Positions 20,135 through 31,526 of a stretch of 64,000 nucleotides of DNA are shown here, one piece after another (the stretch's first letter is position 1; every line of letters starts with the position of its first letter). The position numbers and the translations under genes are program-made. The notes beneath the pieces were generated by a model. It saw only the letters and a list, made by a program, of their open reading frames with translations. It was not told where the DNA came from and ran no database searches. The DNA is taken from NCBI GenBank assembly GCA_030704615.1, contig CM060731.1, forward strand, positions 16,676,001 through 16,740,000, read 5' to 3'. The stretch is from Takakia lepidozioides (taxonomy: Eukaryota; Streptophyta; Takakiopsida; Takakiales; Takakiaceae).

Positions 20135-20789
20135 CAACAATTACAAGTGGTTTTAAGCACTAGAGAACGACTCTTAACAACTAGGCATTCATTGCACACT
20201 ATTCAAAAATGGAATTTGTATAAGTGCTCCACATGGCTCATGACGTAGAATATTTTAACGTATTTTAGGGCTTGTGTGGCTCGTAGAGATTGTTCTAATC
20301 GTCGGATGTAAAATGATCTAAGCGTGGAAGAGTAAGTTTGTCCTTTGCCTGAATTTGTCTAAGTGTTGGGAGAGGGATGGAGGCTTGAGAGAGAGACGAG
20401 CAAGTGATGCGAGAAGGACGAAGACCAAATCGAGGCCCATGTCCTGTTGTTGCAAGCGTTTATGGCGTCAAGGGCGCATTCTGTGCAAATGTGGGCTCTT
20501 GGCTCCCCTTTGTACCATGATTTGGTATTCTTCTTGATGATCACAAGGTTCTTGGGGGAATCAGCTTGGTCTTAGCAGCCCATATTTTAATCTCTGCCCG
20601 CTCAGCTGCATCGTGGTGGTTCTTACGAACCAATCCTACATTACCTGACTACAGATACAAGCAACACGCACAAGAGGTCTTCTTGGGTTCATGGTCAGTC
20701 TAATCCGCAATTGGTCATGACACAAGGTAGAGGACAATGTGGTGAGGGCACCTTCTTCTTTGAGCTATTTCAGCCTATTTTGCCGAGAT
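20135..20789. other. Sequence between LINE and PPR relic
   Basis: No clear domain is present. A 60-codon plus frame (20355-20537) is rich in Cys and Arg and may be a shuffled exon of the PPR relic that follows, but no repeat signature is visible. No target-site duplication matching the bases after the poly(A) was recognised. Confidence 0.4.
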
Positions 20790-21625
20790 GTAGTGTCGTG
20801 GAGTGCGATGCTTGCAGGGACGTGGGATGGAGGCTTTGGAGACCTATGAAGTTGCGAAGGGAGAGTTTAATAACATGGCTGAACGAGATGTTGTCTCAAG
20901 GAACACGCTGAATCTCGCAAGATATGGCCAGCATGTGTGCGGGATAAGGGCATTGGAGAGATATGAGCAAATGTTGCGAGAAGGGGTACAGCCTGACCGG
21001 GACACGTTCATTTGTGTTTGCAATGCATGTGCAAACCTGGCAGCCCTGGAGACTTGGTAAAGGGCAAAGAGGTCCATCGTGACATCGTCAAAGCTGGAAC
21101 TGTACTAGATGTAACAATACCTCGTCGACATGTATGCCAAACGTGGGAGCATTCCCTTGTGGACAAGGAGTGTTCAACAATATGGCTGAGCGAAATGTGG
21201 TGTGGTGGAACGTGATGATCGCAGGACATGCACAACATGGGCGGGGATTGCGGGTTTTGGAGACCTATGAGCAAATGATGTGGGTCTAGGGGGTGAAGCC
21301 CGAGCACATTACGTTTGTTTGTGTTTGTAGTGCATGTGCGAGCCTGTTGGAGAAGGGCAAAGAGGTCCATGGTTGCATCGTCAAAGCTGGAATTGTGGTA
21401 GATGCCATTCTGAACATGAATACCCTTCTGGATAGGGAGTGTTCAACAATATGGCTGAGCGAAATGTGGTGTCGTGGAAAGTGATGATCGCAGGACATGC
21501 ACAACAGGGGCGGGGATTGCAGGTTTTGGAGACCTATGAGCAATTGATGTGGGAGGGGGTGAAGTCCGACCACATTACGTTCAGAGAGTTCAAATGCCTC
21601 TCCACCAGGACCTTGCTTAGCTAAC
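20790..21625 (+). pseudogene. Pentatricopeptide repeat (PPR) protein relic
   Basis: PPR proteins are organelle RNA-binding proteins built of 35-residue helical repeats. At least three consecutive repeat blocks are readable in shifting frames: FNNMAERDVVSRNTLN and ALERYEQMLREGVQPD with TFICVCNACANLAALE (20850-21055); GKEVHRDIVKAG; FNNMAERNVVWWNVMIAGHA and VLETYEQMM with VKPEHITFVCVCSACASL (21170-21350), GKEVHGCIVKAG; then another FNNMAERNVVSW block (21437-21590). The MAERxVVSWN and GKEVHxxIVKAG words are those of PLS-class plant PPRs. A TAG at about 21287 and frameshifts near 21060, 21130 and 21430 show it is dead. Neighbouring blocks are very alike, so repeats were probably duplicated recently. 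Confidence 0.7.
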
Positions 21626-21660
21626 CATGCCTTGCTGATGTTGTTGTCTTGCACTTGAGC

Positions 21661-22140
21661 TGTTTTTGGACACTGGCTCGAACATCCACAAGGCGGCTCT
21701 ACTCGAAAGAGAAATCAGCTTGAATGCAGGGGCAGATTTTGAGATCACAATCACCACTCAGAACGCTGTTCTTTGCACCGGCATGGCATGTCAGCATGCA
21801 TATCAGCCCAAAATCATTACTCCGTGAGCCTTCCACTGCCGGAATGTGCCCATTCAAGCCAGATCTTCGAAACGCATGGATGGAACGGGGTTTTGAAACC
21901 AGCATTGCCCAACTGGATACCCAATTCAGCTCCGCATCTTGGTCCATTAATCTGCTACACATTGTGAAGTTTTCTGCCCGTTCACCGCAAGTTGAAGAAG
22001 GAGTATTCTTAAAACACGGGTACTCATAATCTGAAAATGGCTCCAGCTTATGTTGCTTGAGTGCGAATATGAGTGTGGTTGGCTTGGCAGCTTTACATCT
22101 GGTCCATCCCACTCGATATGATGAGCAGGTTTAGCTTGAC
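21661..22140 (+). pseudogene. Possible pepsin-type aspartic protease relic
   Basis: The frame reads FLDTGSNIHKAALLEREI near 21666, where DTGS is the active-site motif of A1 peptidases, and further on ECEYECGWLGSFTSG near 22057, reminiscent of the flap region of plant nepenthesin-like proteases. Several stops lie between. The match rests on two short motifs, and a chance or retroelement origin is possible. The minus strand here also has an unbroken frame (21699-22112) without recognisable motifs. Confidence 0.3.
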
Positions 22141-22445
22141 TTCTCTCACACAAAAGACGCTACCAAGATGGGGTTTGCTGCCCTAGATGACTTCCCGTCG
22201 TTGTTCTGGGCTGCAACATACAATTAATCTGGCCCATGGCGAGGGGCCTTGCCTTCCACCAATCATCTGTAAGTCCTGTGAAACTGTTTTTGTGGCAGTT
22301 TGTAAGCAGTGGGCAGCGATGGTGGGCTGTTGTAGGATTTGATGAACTCAATGTCGTGTACTGACAGCAACCCCTCATCTCTTATGCAAGCATTCAACAA
22401 GCCAAGTTGACTGCATATTCAGCCGGCCCCCATGTTTCTAGTTTC

Positions 22446-23778
22446 CTAATGTTCTTCATCTCCTGGGCAGAGCATTTTCCAGGGTCTCCATCTATGATGA
22501 CACACTATCTTCTCATGTGGTTCAGCTTCTGGTCTTGCTCTTGTTTGCACCACCCCAATGAAGGGCAGTTCCCACCTGCTTGATTCTCTCCATATGGTTG
22601 TCTTGGCAGGGTTTCCACAACCGCCTTTCCTTTTCAACTCAGTCATCAGCCTCGTTCTCCAATGCTTCACTTTCTTCCCAAGTGAAGTGCTCTCCTCTTT
22701 TATGCTTCAACGTCCCTGCAGGTGTCTTTTCCTTCATCTCCCGTGGTGCTTTCGAATGAATGAGCACTGATTTGCATCTGTTGGCAACACTTACGGTGTC
22801 CCTTTCCTTGCATGCCACTACAGGCCCGTCATTGACTTTCTTGGCAGGGAAGTCTCCTCCTTCTCCCTTATTTTCTAGCTCTGTTGGTGCCCCACTCACC
22901 ATGCTATCAGGGCTGCATTTATTTCGTGGTGTTGCGCCAGCCAAGGGCGATCTTTCACTGGTCCGATTGTTGGCAGCAATTGATTGAAGTCTTCTTGGCA
23001 GAGTCTCCCACGAGCTCCCATCAGTTTCAGGCATCAGGTTTTCTACTCTGTCCTTCCACTTTTCATAAGCGAGGTGCCTGTCTTCCTCCCTCTCACTCTT
23101 CAGCCTCTCAGGCAGATTTTTCTTCATGTGATTGCTGCTCCCATACTTCCAGTCCTTATTTAATTTTCTCCAGCCATCACCCTCAGATTTGACAAGGTAT
23201 TGCTGCTCTTCCTTGTGTCTTTCCTCACTCCCAGCTGCTGCTTTTATCCCAGATTCACCTCTCATCCTTGCCTAGGGTTTTGCTTGTCAAACAGCCCTTG
23301 TATGGGGAACTTCAATGAAAGGCAACATCTCATTCTCAGCTCCTGTCTTTGTACCTCTTTGCCGCAGTCCAGCCTCGGGTGCCTCACTTTCTGATTGCTG
23401 GGTTGCATTCTTCGACCGCCAACCTTTGATAGGAAAGTGTGCTCCATCTTCCTCATCTTCTACTGGTTCCCTTGATGCTTCACCTCGTATGTCTTCCTCC
23501 TCATGTTTTAGCAGCAGCTCCCATGCCTGAATTGTTTTTTTTCCTCGTAGTTGATCTTGTGCTTTCCTTTTTCTCCGTAGCTTAATCAATTGTTTTGTCT
23601 TGGCAGCTCCCTTGCCATGAGTGCCTTGTCTCACTGCATCTCCCTTGGCTGCCCACCATCCGTGGAGTCTTTCTTGCACTATTATGACCCTCGTTGGCAT
23701 GCACTTTGCTGCGATGCCCCACATGTATTTGCTGCTCCATTTAATCATCAACATAGTGCTCCAGAGCCAGTTCCCCAT
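22446..23778 (-). pseudogene. Uncharacterised charged protein, broken frames
   Basis: Two adjoining minus-strand frames, 23287-23778 (163 codons) and 22639-23265 (208 codons), are rich in Lys, Glu and Arg, followed by a third (22446-22670). The text is low in aromatic residues and looks disordered (KHEEEDIRGEASREPVEDEE; REEDRHLAYEKWKDRVE). The segment HFTWEESEALENEADD slightly resembles the start of a Myb/SANT helix, but the needed second Trp and third helix are not convincing. The plus-strand frames here are shorter and C/T-rich. A transposon accessory protein or pseudogene is likely; I cannot name it. Confidence 0.3.
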
Positions 23779-24242
23779 TGTTGACTAGTTGACCTTCTCA
23801 GCCCTTGGACCCCATTTTCCCTTCTCCCATGTTGCCTCGTCTTTCTGCTTCATCATTTGCTTTACTTGCACGATGTTGCTTCTTCCCTACAACTCATCAT
23901 GTGTTGTGGCTCTTTCCCATGTTGCACTCACTCCCATCACACGTTGTGCAGTTGATAAGACTGAGATGAGTTGATGCAGGATAGGGGGAGGGCTTGCCGG
24001 TATATGTTGTCCGATAGGCCCCACGCACATAGTCAAAGCTGGAAGTCAGCCTTGCAAAGACCAAGTGAGAGAAGTCTGGTGGGGGTAGCATCTTGGGGGA
24101 TGGCAGTTAGGGCAATGTGTGTCTAGGGCAATATATGTCATAGCAGCAGGTGATGTGCTGCCAATTTTGAGAATAGAGACAGCCTGCAAGCTGTAGATTT
24201 GTTTCAGTGGTTTCTTCTGACACATATTGCTCCCGGTTTGCC

Positions 24243-24965
24243 ACAACCAGTTTTGTTTGCTTTTGTAGTGCATGTGCGAGCCTGTTGGGGAAGGGCAAAG
24301 AGGTCCATGGCGCACAATTACGCACATGGTCCTTCCAAGTTATGCCATCCCAATTGTGGCAGATGTCATTATGAACAATACCCTTGTGGACAAGGAGTGT
24401 TCAACAATATGGCTGAGCGAAGGATAGAGTGTAATGACTGCTAATGAAGGCACCTTCTTCAATTTCACCTTGTTTTCCCCTCTTATCAGAATCGCCCCTA
24501 TTTATTCATGTCTGAATTCTACAAGTTAGCTGGTTGAGTGAAGCTTTGATAGTTTGGAGTGACTTTGACATGATTCTGCCAATGTGACAATAGGAAAGTA
24601 TCAGAAACAGGTAACACAGACGAGGAGAAGTTGTGGAATGAATACTTTTCTGACCCCAGTCAATGGTGGGACAATCGAGGCAAGAAGGTGAATGTTTGTT
24701 GGATTATAGAGAGTAGCAGATGCAATTGAGCGTAGGAACTAGTGTGATAAGTTGAGTTGGGTGCTTCCTAGAACAAGTCTAGGCTGTCATCGTCAACTGC
24801 TAGCAACAAGGCAAGGTTGTATGCATGATTCGTGCGAGGCATGGAGAGCTGAAGGAGCAAGGATAGAGTGTGGGTGCAGATTCACCCAAGAGGGTCGGAC
24901 TTCAAGCTCCAGATTAACTATGAAGCTACAAGAAACCTGCATGGGTAGATGGTCAACTGGCAGCA
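24243..24965 (+). pseudogene. PPR fragment joined to a PDF-motif (OSB-like) domain, left arm of inverted repeat
   Basis: 24260-24320 repeats the PPR words SACASLL and GKGKEVHG of the relic upstream. Further on, 24613-24687 reads DEEKLWNEYFSDPSQWWDNR followed by GKK, and after a probable intron a poor match to PNFKHK...LW follows near 24890. The WxxxFxxPxxWWDNRxxK...P(D/N)FKHK pattern is the PDF motif of plant organellar single-stranded DNA-binding (OSB) proteins and some plant organellar proteins. 24525-24965 is also an inverted copy of 27137-27605 (about four fifths identical by eye). No intact ORF remains. Confidence 0.5.
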
Positions 24966-25019
24966 ACGGCACAATTGATAAAATCAGACATTGTTAATGA
25001 AGGCATCTCTTTTCTCATG

Positions 25020-26330
25020 CACAAAGAGATGACTCCGGCCGAGGCCGGCATAACTAAGAGCCACATCGCCTTGCGGCTACTGCCCCCTTTCGGGGGTGGG
25101 CCACCCCGTAACCCAGGGGATAGGTGTTCGGGGAGGTACCCCAGGGGGGACCCCTAAGGAATACGAAGTATCAAGAGGCCTACGAGATATGGGATTCAAG
25201 CTTCCTTTTGTTGGTGAAAATAGCAGTGAGAGAGCGCAGTGCAGTCATGTGGATAGCTTTGAAGCATTTGTGTATAGGGGAGAGATAGGAATTTTGAAAT
25301 TATTGTGAAGAGCGGAAATACTAGCATTGTGGATGCCGCCTCTGGTACCGGCAGTAATGACTGCTATGGGACCTGTGGACCAGCTATAGCAGCGAATGGC
25401 TAGAATGAGTGAACTGTATTTTTGACATTTTTCCAAGGTGGAGGAGCCGGGGTAGCGAATTACAATATGTGAATTCAATAAAGTGTATGGTAAGGTTTGG
25501 GGATGGGGAGCTGGGCGGTGGTGCGTTTATGGGCAACCCGTGGATTAGGAGTATCTCTAGACAAAGTCTGGCATGACAAGTGCAGGGTGAATGTGGCCGG
25601 CATGAACATGGCAGAAGCCATGAGGGTACTGTGTGGTCAGAGGGCCTACCCTGGTAGGTCCCCGCATTGATGAGTGAAAACCAGCGTGTTTCAAAGCGGC
25701 ATAGGAGTAGCTTATGGATGTTCCAGACAACATGGTTATGTCGAGTGATACGAAGGCCATGGATGATGTGATGTGTGCATTGGTTGAGTAGGTGGGACCA
25801 AGTATCGTAAGCCGAGTGGGTGCTAGCACAAAGTGGACAGTTTGGGGAGGGAAAGAGTCGGGGCCAGAAGATGTGTTTACGCTAGTGACCCATGTATTGT
25901 GCGTATATGAATTTGAGGGTCTGTCTTATTTGTCATCCGTGGCGAGATTAGTGTGCCAGAAGTGATTAGACAATCGACGTGTAATTTAGTGTGACTAGCG
26001 GAGGTCGAGGCTTGCTTGCTAGCTTCTCGAGTAAGGGTGGTTGTGAGGTTGTGGATAGGGCGGGGCTCCGTGGGGCCTGGAACGGGGTGGATGAACCAAA
26101 TTGGGTGGGTATGGGCAACATGGATGCATAGGGTCTACCTCGGGTCGAGTGGCCCCTTGTTGGGCGAAGAAGTCAGCCATTTTGTTGCCAGTGATGCCAG
26201 TGTGGGAGCGAACTATAATAAAGTGGATGGGCTGGTTTATGGAGTTAGCAAGATGAACGATGGCATCGATGAGGTTCCGATCGAGTGCACTAGAAGCATT
26301 CGTGTCATTTACCACTGGGGTAACGACTCA
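25020..26330 (-). mobile_element. LINE 3' fragment (RNase H end, C-terminus, 3' tail)
   Basis: On the minus strand, 26315-26110 reads DRNLIDAIVHLANSINQPIH and then IVRSHTGITGNKMADFFAQQ, the C-terminal motif of a LINE RNase H domain. After several frame breaks, 25478-25245 reads PIAVITAGTRGGIH, which matches APLTVITAGVWGGAH in the second fragment at 33764-34417. The end at 25102-25032 is the conserved 3'-tail module. The fragment lies in the loop between the two inverted PDF-motif arms. The 5' part (RT) is absent. Confidence 0.65.
25032..25102 (-). repeat. Conserved LINE 3'-tail module, copy 2
   Basis: ACTCCGGCCGAGGCCGGCAT, AACTAAGAGCCAC, CTTGCGGCTACTGCCCCCTT and CGGGGGTGGGCC match the other two modules. 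On the minus strand GGCCCACCCCCGAAAGGGGGCAGTAGCCGCAAGG can fold, with CCCCC pairing to GGGGG across GAAA. It follows the C-terminal LINE text of 25245-25478. The GCCGAGGCC inverted repeat at 25037-25047 may be part of the structure. Confidence 0.7.
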
Positions 26331-27130
26331 TTTTGAGTCGTAAAAGTCAAAAAATTGGGATCGACTGGAAGTTACAAACGACTAGTTACAACAGACGTGG
26401 TAGTTGGGTTGGACATCCAATGATTGGAGTGGTAAAGGACGCAGACGCGCGAACAACTGCTCAGCGATTAATGCGATTAATGTTGAAAAACCACGTGACG
26501 TAACCAGGCGGGCCGCCCGTGTGTCTGACATTTTGGGCTGACTTTGACTTTTCCCTCCGAATGAGTGGACCGACTCACCAAAGCGCGGTGACACATGGAC
26601 ACGGACGTGGACGACGATGTGAACGCCGACGTGGCGGCGCCACGACGAGCAGCACTACTGCCACGTGGCCGCGGGCCCGGGGCGTCACGTGGTAGTAGTC
26701 CACATAACTTGCAGTGCTACATGCCCAGTGGCAATTGCGATTGCGGAAGTTGGCGCAACCACTGCTTTACTACTTTACATGAAGTGCTCGAAATTACTTG
26801 AACAATCATTCATAGTGATTCATGCTTTGGAGTTTTGGTGTTTGTAGTGAGTCGACTAATAATGCCATACAAGAGAACTAATTATGCATTAGAAATGCAC
26901 AAACGATGAAAGACATGCCATGAAACAAAATGAAATGAAAATGAATGAAATGAAACAAAATGGTACTTTATTACATCAGCGGAAAGCTCAAAGAGCTTAT
27001 GGGACAAAATGAAAAACACAAAGTAAAAAAGCAGCCCAAAAGCTACTGCTGCTCTGGGGATTGCCTAAGGGTCAAGGCCTCGTGCAAATAAGCTGCCAAG
27101 CAGTTCTGATCCTCATAATGCAAGACTTCA
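26331..27130. other. Intergenic segment with a GC-rich patch
   Basis: 26440-26760 is much richer in G+C than its surroundings, with repeats of CCACGTG/GACGTGG-like words (for example GACGTGGACGACG, GCCACGTGGCCGCGGGCC). A plus frame at 26595-26801 exists only because of this composition. 26880-27000 is an AAATGAAA-rich repeat. No gene is called. Confidence 0.45.
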
Positions 27131-27136
27131 GTGAGT

Positions 27137-27605
27137 TCCACGGAATAGACCATCTACCCATGGAGGTTTCTTGTAGTTATTGATCCACAGGGAATCATAG
27201 GTAATCTTGTGCTTGAAATTTGGCCCTCTAGGATGAATCTGGACCACACTCTATCCCTGCTCCTTCAGCTATCCATGCCCCTGCACAAATCATGCATTCA
27301 TCCTTGCCTTGCTGCTAGTAGCTGACAATGACAACCTACATTTGTTCTAGGAAAAACCCAACTCAGCTTATCACACTAGTTCATATGCTCAATTGCGTCT
27401 GCTACTCTCTGAAATGTAGCAGGCATTTACCTTTTTGCCTCGGTTGTCCCATCATTGACTGGGGGCAGAAAAGTATTCATTCCACAGCTTCTCCTCATGT
27501 CTGTTACTTGTTTTTTGATACTTTCCTGTTGTCACATTGCAGTATCATGTCAAAGTCACTCCAAACTAGATTCACTCAACCAGCTAACTCGCTAGCTCAA
27601 CCATC
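27137..27605 (-). pseudogene. Second PDF-motif copy, right arm of inverted repeat
   Basis: The minus strand repeats 24525-24965. It reads KLWNEYFSAPSQ, a TGA where the first copy has Trp, then WDNRGKK. After a stretch bounded by GT near 27427, it continues with GPNFKHKITYDSLWINNYKK (27222-27165) and PWVDG. This copy preserves the second half of the PDF motif much better than the left arm does. The two halves separated by about 200 bp suggest an exon-intron-exon layout retained in both copies. Confidence 0.5.
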
Positions 27606-29079
27606 TTCAAAGATCACACACAATACAAACCACACATTTTAGGACTTAGCTCCTACACATAATCATGCAAGCTCGTACATGTATAACTTCGCTAAACTAA
27701 AGACGAAGAGATTGAGTCAAAACGTGTCCATGACTATATATCCCACATAATTGGTACCACGCATTTTTCAGCCACTCATATTGTCCCACGTGTATAGGTG
27801 AGTCATGTTCCCTAGCTATAGTGAAAGATTATACTTATCAATCAATTATATGCTTCTAAGCCAAAATTTCAAATTATAATGCGGAATTAACATTTATTGT
27901 TTAAATTTATAAGGTCAGATTTAGATTATATATTGTAGGTTTGGCCATATCTTGGTCATATGAAACCTCTTTGACGTAATTTTTTTGGGAATAGCCAGAA
28001 GGCTCACAATTCTACCCATCCGTGCACATGGTTTTCATTTTTGGCCTTCTACCCAAAATCTATGGATTTTTCCAAAGTGAATTGGTTTCTTCCTTGATAT
28101 ATTGTCACTTTGAATGTGTGAACTGTTAATTAAATATTATTTAAGCCATAAATGGTCTTCAGTTAAAAATATCTAAATGTTCATAAACATTTGAATTATT
28201 GTACACATTGCTTGAAACATTTGCCACTACAATTAGCTACTGAAATATCATAAATATCACTTCCAGCGTAACTATTACGTAGTGAGTAACACCATTTTAA
28301 CTAAATCCGGACTTGCAAGGAGTCCATACTTAATGGAATACGGAGCTCATACGAAGCTAGTACAGAGATAAAAAAATTAAAATTAATGTAACTAAGCCTA
28401 TTTATATCATATAATATATATTAATTATTTAAAAATCCATTTTTATATTCAATATCCAAAAGATGTTTATATTTTATTTAAGAAATGAAGTCATGTTTAG
28501 TACTAACACATTAATATGTCTTGTACCACGTAGTGATACGTTTGAATATCATCTTATTAAAATAGAATAGTCTATTTCGACATAAGGCTGACTTGAACCA
28601 TACTGTACTAGATTTTTTTTGTTAATACTACAAGACAATGTAATTCGGATGTGACCAAGATTCGTAAGATGCTGAGTCAGATTCTCCTTGCAATGACGAT
28701 TCATTTGCAAGACGACTACCATGCAAAAGAGGCATAACTCTCTGTCGTCATTTACTGATAGTACCCTGTTTCGATGTACACTTGCCAGTGTGAAGACGGT
28801 TAAGAAGAATCTCGATATGACTTCCGACGCCAGTAGAGATAGTTCTATTCTCGTTAGAACATTGTACCATCCGAATTAACACTAGCAACCACACTGCGTG
28901 AAATTGAAGATGCAGATGTACGCGCTTCCGATTGTCAACAATTGAATTCAGACCTTCTTCTATCGAACGATGCTTCGCAATTCCTCCTCATGATCCACTG
29001 AACACAAAAAAAAACAAATGAGACATTTCCAAATCAAATTTGAATACTATGAAGCCATGAATGAAAAATACTTTAGGAA
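27606..29079. other. AT-rich intergenic DNA
   Basis: About 1.5 kb of AT-rich DNA without coding motifs on either strand. 28440-28560 is almost pure A/T. No repeat of note was seen. Confidence 0.5.
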
Positions 29080-29254
29080 TTAAAGAAAAGTAAAATTTGA
29101 AAGAATTAGCATGATCACCAAGGAAAATTTGTGTACCAAGATAGTCAGGTTGAAGAAGACGAAGGTGACGAACAGAAGGATGAACATATCTCCCAAACCA
29201 AGACCAGTGCGGATGGTTCCAACCGATGGAAGGTCGCGCTCTCTTGATACAGTT

Positions 29255-29830
29255 TCACTTACATAGTCTACCACATTCGAAGCTATATGGCATGTTGTGC
29301 ATGAACGGCCAAACTGTCTTGATCATACTTAAATTGTTGTGAATTTGATCCTTGGAGGCACTCTCTCCTGTAGATAACACTTTGATATGAAGAGGGAAAA
29401 TTCGTGTATTCTTTGGGTTCCTCCGTGCTTTGGAAGGCTTATCGTCAACTAAGAGAATTTGACCCTGTTTCGCAAAAGGCTTGTTTGCAAACTTTACTAA
29501 AACTTTGTCAAGATCTTTGACTAGGTACTTCATCCCATACATGATGTAGCCGGACGTAATTGAACAGTACTCAGCTGACCAAATGAAATTAAACGGCTCC
29601 ATGATCTCTGTTGGAACAAAAGCCTCTAACATTTTGAAAAGAACATCCTTTTGGGCGCATGATCAAATAGCGATGTAAAAATTCGCATCAACAACTTCAG
29701 AAAATCGATTACACATGGACGAGGAATTACAAATGGTGTTTCCGGCACTTGAAGTTTTATGCGTTGTCTGGGATATTTAGCTCTCAACAACAAAATAACA
29801 TTAGTACCGGTAGAAGAACAAAACAAAAAG
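29255..29830 (-). pseudogene. HAD-superfamily phosphatase fragment (FCP1/NIF type), copy 1
   Basis: FCP1/NIF-type HAD phosphatases remove phosphate from protein Ser/Thr, such as the RNA polymerase II C-terminal domain. Upstream exon-like text VPETPFVIPRPCVIDFLKLL (29750-29690) is the usual lead-in to the IWS motif, which here reads FYIAI, a TGA, then SC (near 29668). The frame then continues MLEAFVPTEIMEPF and ends with QILLVDDKPSKARRNPKNTR, the LLVDDxPxK motif near 29450. Motif I (DxDxT/V) was not found upstream, so the catalytic Asp is missing or in a lost exon. The Trp-to-stop change indicates a pseudogene. A paralogue lies at 35664-36426 on the same strand. Confidence 0.6.
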
Positions 29831-29864
29831 TGAAAACAAGAAAGCTTCTTTCAGACGACGGACC

Positions 29865-31522
29865 CTATGTCGAAGTGTGCATCTGAACATGACACGTGCA
29901 ATGACAAAGAGAATAAAACTTACATTCTTCAACAAAATATAGAAAGATAATTAGAAAGAAAAATAATGTGGATTGAGTTAATACCCTTTCAGGCCGAGGG
30001 CTTAAAGACAACTTAGTCTTTTTGGATCTTGTGAGTAAGGAGGATGACAAATCAGCTTCCCGACCTCCATCACTTGTGGAGCGCATCAACTCCACCCTCC
30101 TTGAAATGTTAGGTCTCTCATCTCGAGAAGTACACATTTCAGCACTTGAAGTCAATGACTTTGATCTCGTTGACCTGCAAACCGAACTACCCGAAAATCA
30201 TCGAGAAACTCCACTAGAGAATTCTGTTGTAGACCAAGTCACTATGCATGGTGCAACTTTCTCAGAAATTTGAGAGGATGTTGTAATAAAAGAGCTGTCC
30301 CAATGTGGATGTGATCTGATCCCTCTTGAGACCATGACATAGTCAAACAAATGCTTGGACATACTTGGCTCAACAGAAACTTGCACAACGTCTTGTGTCC
30401 AAAATCCATTTTCAGAACATTACTTTAACCAGAAACACAAAGAACAATTATATAAAATCACCTTGATATGTTACAATAATTACATTTGTTTCCCCGTACT
30501 CTCGACATGGATGAATCCATAAACTGGCTTTGCCTCACAATGAAGTGTAGATTCATCCATTCCAAAAGGCTACATTTTGGACTATTTGTAATTTGTAAAT
30601 CAAGTAATGCATCTCCCCCAGAGGAACAAGATTTGGGTGGAATACTCTCCATTACAAGTCGTCCTTGTGCGAGTTGATCCATTTTTTTCTTCCCTAGTAT
30701 CTGGAAAAAGAAAAAAGAAAAAAGAATTCTTCAGCATCACATGCAACCAATCCAATATGAGGAGCTCAATGGGCATGAATCAAAACAATTTCACATATAG
30801 TACCTCCCCTTGCGAGATCTGTTGTCGATTGTAAGAAGCAGAGATAACATTGTTGTCTAAAATTGAGGCAACCATTGACGATCTCGGAAGACCGGTAACA
30901 AAGGGTACCGCTTGTACAACCTCCACAAATGATTCCAACAACGGAGCAATCATTGTCGATTGCGGAAGAACAATGTCAACTGACACTGCTTCTTTAACCC
31001 CCAAAGATTGTTCCGAGAGCGGAACAACCTGTGAAATGCATGAGATGTACAAGTTAGAGACAAGACATGTGGATACTTTGGACCCGGGTCCGAAATGAAG
31101 GAAACATAAGATGATGATCGTGGACTAGTAGGAGATGCGACACATACTCTCTGAAAGAGATTGAGCAGATGATTCGACCTATAACGTCTAATTAAAGACT
31201 GATTAGATTCATTTACCTTGACTTCAGCATGACTGGGAGAGTGTCACTTTAAGTCCAAATCAAGAATAGAATAAAAAATATGTGGCAATCCATCACTACG
31301 AAAGCTCTCCACATCCATATCGATAACATGACCAGAAGTCTTCCTCTCAGCGGAGCAAGGGAGACTCAACAGGTCTTCAAAATCCTTCATGGTCAACATA
31401 TTGTGAGGCATCATTATATGCATATCAATTTGAACCACAATTGTCTGTTTGATAGTTCGATGGGAATATAAACTTTGGGAATTGAACTTCATACACTCCA
31501 ATAGTGAAATTGAATAGACCAA
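29865..31522 (-). other. Possible upstream exons of phosphatase copy 1
   Basis: Several minus-strand frames between 31522 and 29865 have ordinary protein composition and end at GT-like donors, such as SRDERPNISRRVELMRSTSD (30120-30060), GGDALLDLQITNSPKCSLLE (about 30615-30556) and VVQAVPFVTGLPRSSMVASI (about 30930-30870). They could be the disordered N-terminal half of the phosphatase gene. None has a domain, and splice phases were not worked out. An alternative is unrelated repeat DNA. I do not claim a gene model. Confidence 0.25.
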
Positions 31523-31526
31523 CTTA

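Noticed and set aside
26595-26801. 68-codon Asp/Ala/Arg-rich frame
   Set aside because: Composition follows from the local GC-rich patch, with no motif and no conserved context.
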